A DNA stretch of 38,427 nucleotides from Flavobacterium sp. (GTDB lineage: Bacteria > Bacteroidota > Bacteroidia > Flavobacteriales > Flavobacteriaceae): the NCBI GenBank assembly GCA_030153045.1, contig JASLID010000098.1, forward strand, positions 1-38,427, written 5' to 3'. Under the pieces are notes generated by a model, which did not search any database, was not told the origin of the DNA, and saw nothing but the letters and a program-made list of their open reading frames with translations. Position numbers and translations under genes: made by a program. Positions 34,398 through 38,427 of the stretch are shown piece by piece. Position 1 is the stretch's first letter. The number at the start of each line of letters is the position of its first letter.

Positions 34398-37154
34398 TTA
34401 GTTTTTATAGTGGTATTCATTTTCTGAAAGTATATTTCCTTGATGGTCTTTTACCTGTTTTAATCGGTTAAAGGCATCGTACAAATAAGTAGTTTGATTG
34501 CCGTTCTGGTCTGTTGCCGTACTTATACCGACAAATGGTTTGTAGGTTGTAGTAGTAACGATTGCATTAGGTAGAGAAGCTCTTAAAGCATTTAAAGCAG
34601 TTATTAAAGCATTTTCGTTTGTGCCATTTGATAAAGCCTGTAAATTACTCACATAAGATTGTACAGCCGAATAAGGAGCGTTTTCAATTTTAGCAATTGG
34701 TTGTGTATTATTATAACCCCATATTATAGAAGTATAACTTCCGTTTTCGTTTTGAATTTCTAACGGATTTCCTGTTGTACTATCAACTAATGTAAATTTA
34801 AGTTTATTTTCAAAAGGTAAGTTTCCTTTTGCAACCTTTATAAACTCTGGAGCTAATGATCCATTACCCCAATCTTTATAGATAACTTTTTCAGTTGAAA
34901 GTAGATTGTTAACCCCTCCAATAGTTTTATTTGTTTCTGTAATTAAAGGTATGCCAACAATGTTTTTTAAAATCAAATCGGTTGAAGCTATATCAGTTGA
35001 ATAAGAGAACTTTTTTTCAAATAGAATATTATTAGAATTATAGTTTTTTACTTTTCTAATTCTTTTATCTAAATTATTTACGTATTCTAATTCTTCTTTT
35101 TCAAGAAGTTCATTGCCGCCAATTTTGGTTTTTACAATTTTCTCTTTTAATACATTTCTCATTACAGGAAAAATATAAGACCCTAAGCTTTGAATGGTTC
35201 TCAAAAAAGTGTCTACATAACTCTGCCCATATTCATTAATTTCAATAGAAGAACCAGATCTAAATTGTTTAGAATATTTATAATACGGAATTACTTCAAT
35301 TGTTCTTTGATCATAATTGTATTCAATTGATTTAACTAACTCATTATTATTGTTGTAAAAACTTTCTTCTTTTAAAATAGGTTGTTTAAATATCCCTTCT
35401 GGATTAGTTTCGTATATCCTACTTGTTATTTCTAAAAGTGACATGTCATCAAAATTATAGGTAGATTCTGAAATATATTTAAAATAATTACCCGTACTGA
35501 ATCCATTATGAAGATCCTGATGAAATTCATCTAGAGTAGGTTTGTCATCCATGAATTTGACTATGTTTTGATAGTTTGTTGCATAATGATGCCCTAAACT
35601 GTTAAAATCGATCACCATACCCATCAATTGAATGTAATCATACTTGATATATTTTGTCTTACCTATGATTGGAGTTGTTTTTTTTGAAGCTATAAGTAAT
35701 CCTCCTCCGTAAACAATTCCGCTTGAATAATTTTCGCTATTTAAAATATAATCAAATTCTATTTGCCCACTATACCTATTTGTTATTTTAGATAAACTAT
35801 GGCGTTTAATAGCTTCAAAATTCGGGGTTACATCTGCAGCAGCATAATTTGTCCTGTCTCCTTGAAGATTATAAGGAGATGTAGAGCAATAAAAAGGAAT
35901 TAAGGTTCTATTGTAAATTGCGTCATTATAATAACCAAAACAATCTTTTGCATATATAAAAGTTTCAGATGTAATTTGTCTTCCTTCATTGTATTCAAAT
36001 TCATACAGAGATTGTGTATTTGTTTTATTCTTATCAAATTTTTCTATTTTCCATAGTAAAACTTCATCTTGGTTGTTGTAATGAAACTTATAACCTTCAA
36101 CATATATATTGTTTTTATCAAAAACATTAATTTCATCTAATAATCCATCAAGTCCACCAGCATTTTGAAAGTACATAAAGTTGACTGTCAAATTATTTGA
36201 CCTAATTTGAGAAATAATATTTTCTGACTCATCAACAAAAAAATAATCCTCTTTAAGATGTTTTACTTCGTTATTTTCAAAAAGTGTGTTTTGTAATACT
36301 TGCTGTTGATTAATAGGATTTAAATAGCGAGTATTAAAACCTAAATTGTACCTGTCTTCTTTAATAAACTCCTTTTTTATATAGTCAATATTAACAATTT
36401 CATTCGGACTATTTGAATTATAAATCCTTTTTAAATAAAAATTATTTCTAACATTAGTTATAGACGATCTATGAGTGTCACTCAATCTTGGGCCATTAAT
36501 AAAATCAAAATTATTCCCTCTAGAATCTATAATATTGAAGACTGTGTTGTTGTTTGTTATTCCCTCAGGATTGTTTATAAACTCGTTATTACTTATAAAT
36601 TCATTAAAAGAAGTGTTTATCTTATAATTGAAATTATTTGAAAGTAATACTGGAATGGGAGTTCCTATAACATTTTGTGTAATATTTTTTTTATATAAAA
36701 AATCAAAACTAGGATTATCGGGTATATTAACTGAAAAAAAATCAGGTGCCAGGTCTTGGCCGTTAAAACCGGTAGGAACATTTCGGCATTCTGATCCGCA
36801 ATTCTCATAATAAGAATAACCTTGTAGATCATTTATTATAGAATTAAACCAACCTGTTGTCGGATTGTTGTCTAATTCATCTTGAACTACTCTGTTAATA
36901 AATCCGATGTTATTTAATTGCCATCCGTGTCCTAAAATCCCTAATTTTTCTGCGGGTTTTATTCCATTGTGATTATATGTTAGGCTAATGGGTATTTTTA
37001 AATCTTTTAATTCAATATTAAATAGGTTAATATTTGTTTTATTATTACTTGTTGCTATTGCTTCTTGAGAATCAATAGTTGAAAACGTTTCGGGAACTTG
37101 TGAAAAAAACTTTTGAGATAAAATCAAAAGTAAAAATAAAAATATCTGCTTCAT
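34398..37154 (-). CDS. exported Rhs-family shell protein, N-terminal partner
   Basis: A 918-residue protein with a Sec signal peptide (MKQIFLFLLLILSQKFFSQ). It opens with the SpvB/TcB-like motif LKIPISLTYNHNGIKPAEKL and GILGHGWQLNN, as in the long Bacteroidetes Rhs N-terminal proteins, and ends with one YD repeat (TTYLYDAFNRLKQVKDHQ). It lacks the Rhs core and a variable tip, which are carried by the next gene. The two may form one shell around the tip, similar in principle to a TcB/TcC pair; this is inference. Its ATG overlaps the stop of the type IX-sorted protein (TAATG), so all three genes are coupled. Confidence 0.88.
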   Translation of the reverse strand: MKQIFLFLLLILSQKFFSQVPETFSTIDSQEAIATSNNKTNINLFNIELKDLKIPISLTYNHNGIKPAEKLGILGHGWQLNNIGFINRVVQDELDNNPTTGWFNSIINDLQGYSYYENCGSECRNVPTGFNGQDLAPDFFSVNIPDNPSFDFLYKKNITQNVIGTPIPVLLSNNFNYKINTSFNEFISNNEFINNPEGITNNNTVFNIIDSRGNNFDFINGPRLSDTHRSSITNVRNNFYLKRIYNSNSPNEIVNIDYIKKEFIKEDRYNLGFNTRYLNPINQQQVLQNTLFENNEVKHLKEDYFFVDESENIISQIRSNNLTVNFMYFQNAGGLDGLLDEINVFDKNNIYVEGYKFHYNNQDEVLLWKIEKFDKNKTNTQSLYEFEYNEGRQITSETFIYAKDCFGYYNDAIYNRTLIPFYCSTSPYNLQGDRTNYAAADVTPNFEAIKRHSLSKITNRYSGQIEFDYILNSENYSSGIVYGGGLLIASKKTTPIIGKTKYIKYDYIQLMGMVIDFNSLGHHYATNYQNIVKFMDDKPTLDEFHQDLHNGFSTGNYFKYISESTYNFDDMSLLEITSRIYETNPEGIFKQPILKEESFYNNNNELVKSIEYNYDQRTIEVIPYYKYSKQFRSGSSIEINEYGQSYVDTFLRTIQSLGSYIFPVMRNVLKEKIVKTKIGGNELLEKEELEYVNNLDKRIRKVKNYNSNNILFEKKFSYSTDIASTDLILKNIVGIPLITETNKTIGGVNNLLSTEKVIYKDWGNGSLAPEFIKVAKGNLPFENKLKFTLVDSTTGNPLEIQNENGSYTSIIWGYNNTQPIAKIENAPYSAVQSYVSNLQALSNGTNENALITALNALRASLPNAIVTTTTYKPFVGISTATDQNGNQTTYLYDAFNRLKQVKDHQGNILSENEYHYKN

Positions 37155-38427
37155 TATTTCTTTATTACTTTCACGGCATTAGTGCCGTTATTGGTTTTTA
37201 CATTAATTAAATACATGCCTTGGGGTAAATTACCAAGGTTAAAAGGAATTACTTTTTCTCCTTTTAAATCAATAGCTTGTAATTGTCTCCCGTTAAGGTC
37301 ATATAGTGTAGCCGTACCATAATCATAGTCGTAACTTACTGCTACAGTAGTGGCGTTTACTGTTGGGTTTGGAAATACTCCTAATACAGCTTCTATTTCC
37401 TCTTTATTAGTATTTTTAAGTTTTACTACCCAATAATCATTACCGCCTATTTTTTTTCCTTTTTTGTCTCTTGATTTGTCTCCATTAGAAGTGCCTGCTA
37501 ATAAATAGCCCCCATCTTCAGTAGGAATTAATTTTTTAAGCACCTCGTCTCCACGACTTCCTACGGCTTGTGACCATAATTCTTTTCCTTTAGAGTCTAT
37601 TTTCAGAGCGATATAATCGTTTATGCCTTCTTTGTCTGTTTGTATTGCTCCTTTACTTAATTTTCCTAGGGTGCTAGTTTTAGCTTCACTTTGAGCATAA
37701 CCTCCAATTAAAATATCTCCATCTTTATCTTCAGTAATTGAAGTTAAAGCATCATTATCTCCAAAATTGTAGGTTTCTTGCCAGTCAGTCGTTCCTTGTT
37801 GGTCAAGTTTTATAACCCAAAAATCAGTTCCTTTAGAATTGCTTTTACTTTTATTTGACCTATTACTGACTTTTCCTGTAGCTGTGTTTGATTCGGCTCC
37901 TGAGTTACCTCCAATAATGAATCCGCCATCTTGTGTAGCAATTAAGCTAACCAAAACATCATCAGTATTACCTCCTAAAGTTTGTTGCCAGATGATTTCT
38001 CCTGTATTGTTGATTTTAACAATCCAATAATCACCTACACCAATATTATCATTGGTTTTATCTCCAGATTCAGGGGAATTTGAGTAACCGCCTAATAAAT
38101 ATTCATTATTTGGCAATGGCTGAATAACTTTTAGTTCATCTCTAAATCGTCCGCCAAGAGTTTTCTGCCATTCAACCCCTCCGTTAGTTTTAAGTTTGAC
38201 AATCCAGTAATCTAAACCACCTCGGGAAGCTTCTTTTTTTAGATTTGGAGCTGTCTCGCCATTTTCACCAGCTATGCTTTTTTTTGAGCTTGAAGAACCT
38301 GCAATGATGTAGCCACCATCAGATGTTTGCGTAATTTGGTTTAGTTTTTCAAGACCTGACCCTCCAATGGTTGTTTGCCATTGTTCACCACCATTTGAGT
38401 CAATCTTTATAATCCAATAATCGGTAG
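37154..38427 (-). CDS. type IX-sorted repeat protein, 5'-truncated by the window edge
   Basis: At least 423 residues are visible; the frame stays open to the right edge, so the N-terminus is missing. The visible part has repeats of about 65 residues with the pattern DYWIVKI..G...WQ.T.GG..D......T.DGG..I.G.S (for example TDYWIIKI at the edge, then DYWIVKLK, then DYWIVKIN). It ends with a Por secretion-tail domain (PNPTVNATTVAVSY, LYDLNGRQLQAI, LPQGMYLINVKT, VKVIKK) that directs export by the type IX system. The protein is therefore a large cell-surface or secreted protein, possibly a propeller built of these repeats. Overlap with the next Rhs gene suggests it is the surface partner of the toxin shell. 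Confidence 0.9.
   Translation of the reverse strand, partial: TDYWIIKIDSNGGEQWQTTIGGSGLEKLNQITQTSDGGYIIAGSSSSKKSIAGENGETAPNLKKEASRGGLDYWIVKLKTNGGVEWQKTLGGRFRDELKVIQPLPNNEYLLGGYSNSPESGDKTNDNIGVGDYWIVKINNTGEIIWQQTLGGNTDDVLVSLIATQDGGFIIGGNSGAESNTATGKVSNRSNKSKSNSKGTDFWVIKLDQQGTTDWQETYNFGDNDALTSITEDKDGDILIGGYAQSEAKTSTLGKLSKGAIQTDKEGINDYIALKIDSKGKELWSQAVGSRGDEVLKKLIPTEDGGYLLAGTSNGDKSRDKKGKKIGGNDYWVVKLKNTNKEEIEAVLGVFPNPTVNATTVAVSYDYDYGTATLYDLNGRQLQAIDLKGEKVIPFNLGNLPQGMYLINVKTNNGTNAVKVIKK

Noticed and set aside
37839..38030. 63-residue plus-strand ORF opposite the type IX-sorted protein
   Set aside because: Shadow of the repeat-containing gene on the minus strand; Pro/Leu-rich without features.
37154..38427. 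Periodic repeats of about 65 residues taken as a DNA tandem repeat
   Set aside because: The similarity is at protein level; the DNA copies differ too much to be a recent nucleotide repeat or CRISPR-like array.

Overview
The window is AT-rich, dense in genes and carried by a Bacteroidetes genome, most likely a Flavobacterium-like member of the Flavobacteriia. The evidence is a Por secretion-tail (type IX secretion) protein at the right edge, a Bacteroidetes-type (subtype iii) T6SS with TssN/TssO-like proteins, Bacteroidetes-style class I lanthipeptide enzymes, and promoters of the TTG / TAnnTTTG type. I see no tRNA, rRNA, CRISPR array, transposase or integrase.

Left edge (1-3164): a small two-helix membrane protein, a secreted erythromycin-esterase-like protein, and a secreted polysaccharide deacetylase. 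Positions 1-279 hold nothing I recognise. From 3214 to 8921 (minus strand, read right to left) lies a tight unit: a previously unlisted 53-residue peptide with a Gly-Gly leader and a CC..GCC core, an unrecognised 561-residue protein, and four glycosyltransferases with short gaps or overlaps, followed by the deacetylase. A consensus -7 box lies directly in front of the peptide gene. I read this as a candidate glycosylated or otherwise unusual RiPP pathway.

From 9061 to 17256 (minus strand) is a class I lanthipeptide cluster in the order lanA (56 residues, also previously unlisted), a 16-bp hairpin, lanC, a split LanB (748-residue dehydratase part plus 300-residue elimination part), a C39 peptidase-ABC transporter and an HlyD-type adaptor. 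The one peptidase/transporter could serve both Gly-Gly leader peptides.

From 17573 to 28654 is part of a T6SSiii locus: a ClpV-like ATPase and two paralogous PKD-domain membrane proteins on the minus strand, and, divergently, a lipoprotein with a degenerate NlpC/P60 fold, TssG-like, TssN, TssK, TssO, TssB and TssC on the plus strand. Hcp, VgrG, PAAR, TssE and TssF are not in the window. A terminator follows tssC, then a small exported protein.

From 29504 to the right edge (minus strand) is a polymorphic-toxin region: the end of a type IX-sorted repeat protein, two consecutive Rhs/YD-repeat proteins with Sec signals, a small membrane protein directly behind the Rhs tip, and then a detached Rhs C-terminal fragment followed after 5 bp by another membrane protein (an orphan toxin-tip/immunity-like cassette). 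Overall the window looks like an antagonism island: RiPPs, contact-dependent T6SS machinery and Rhs toxins side by side.
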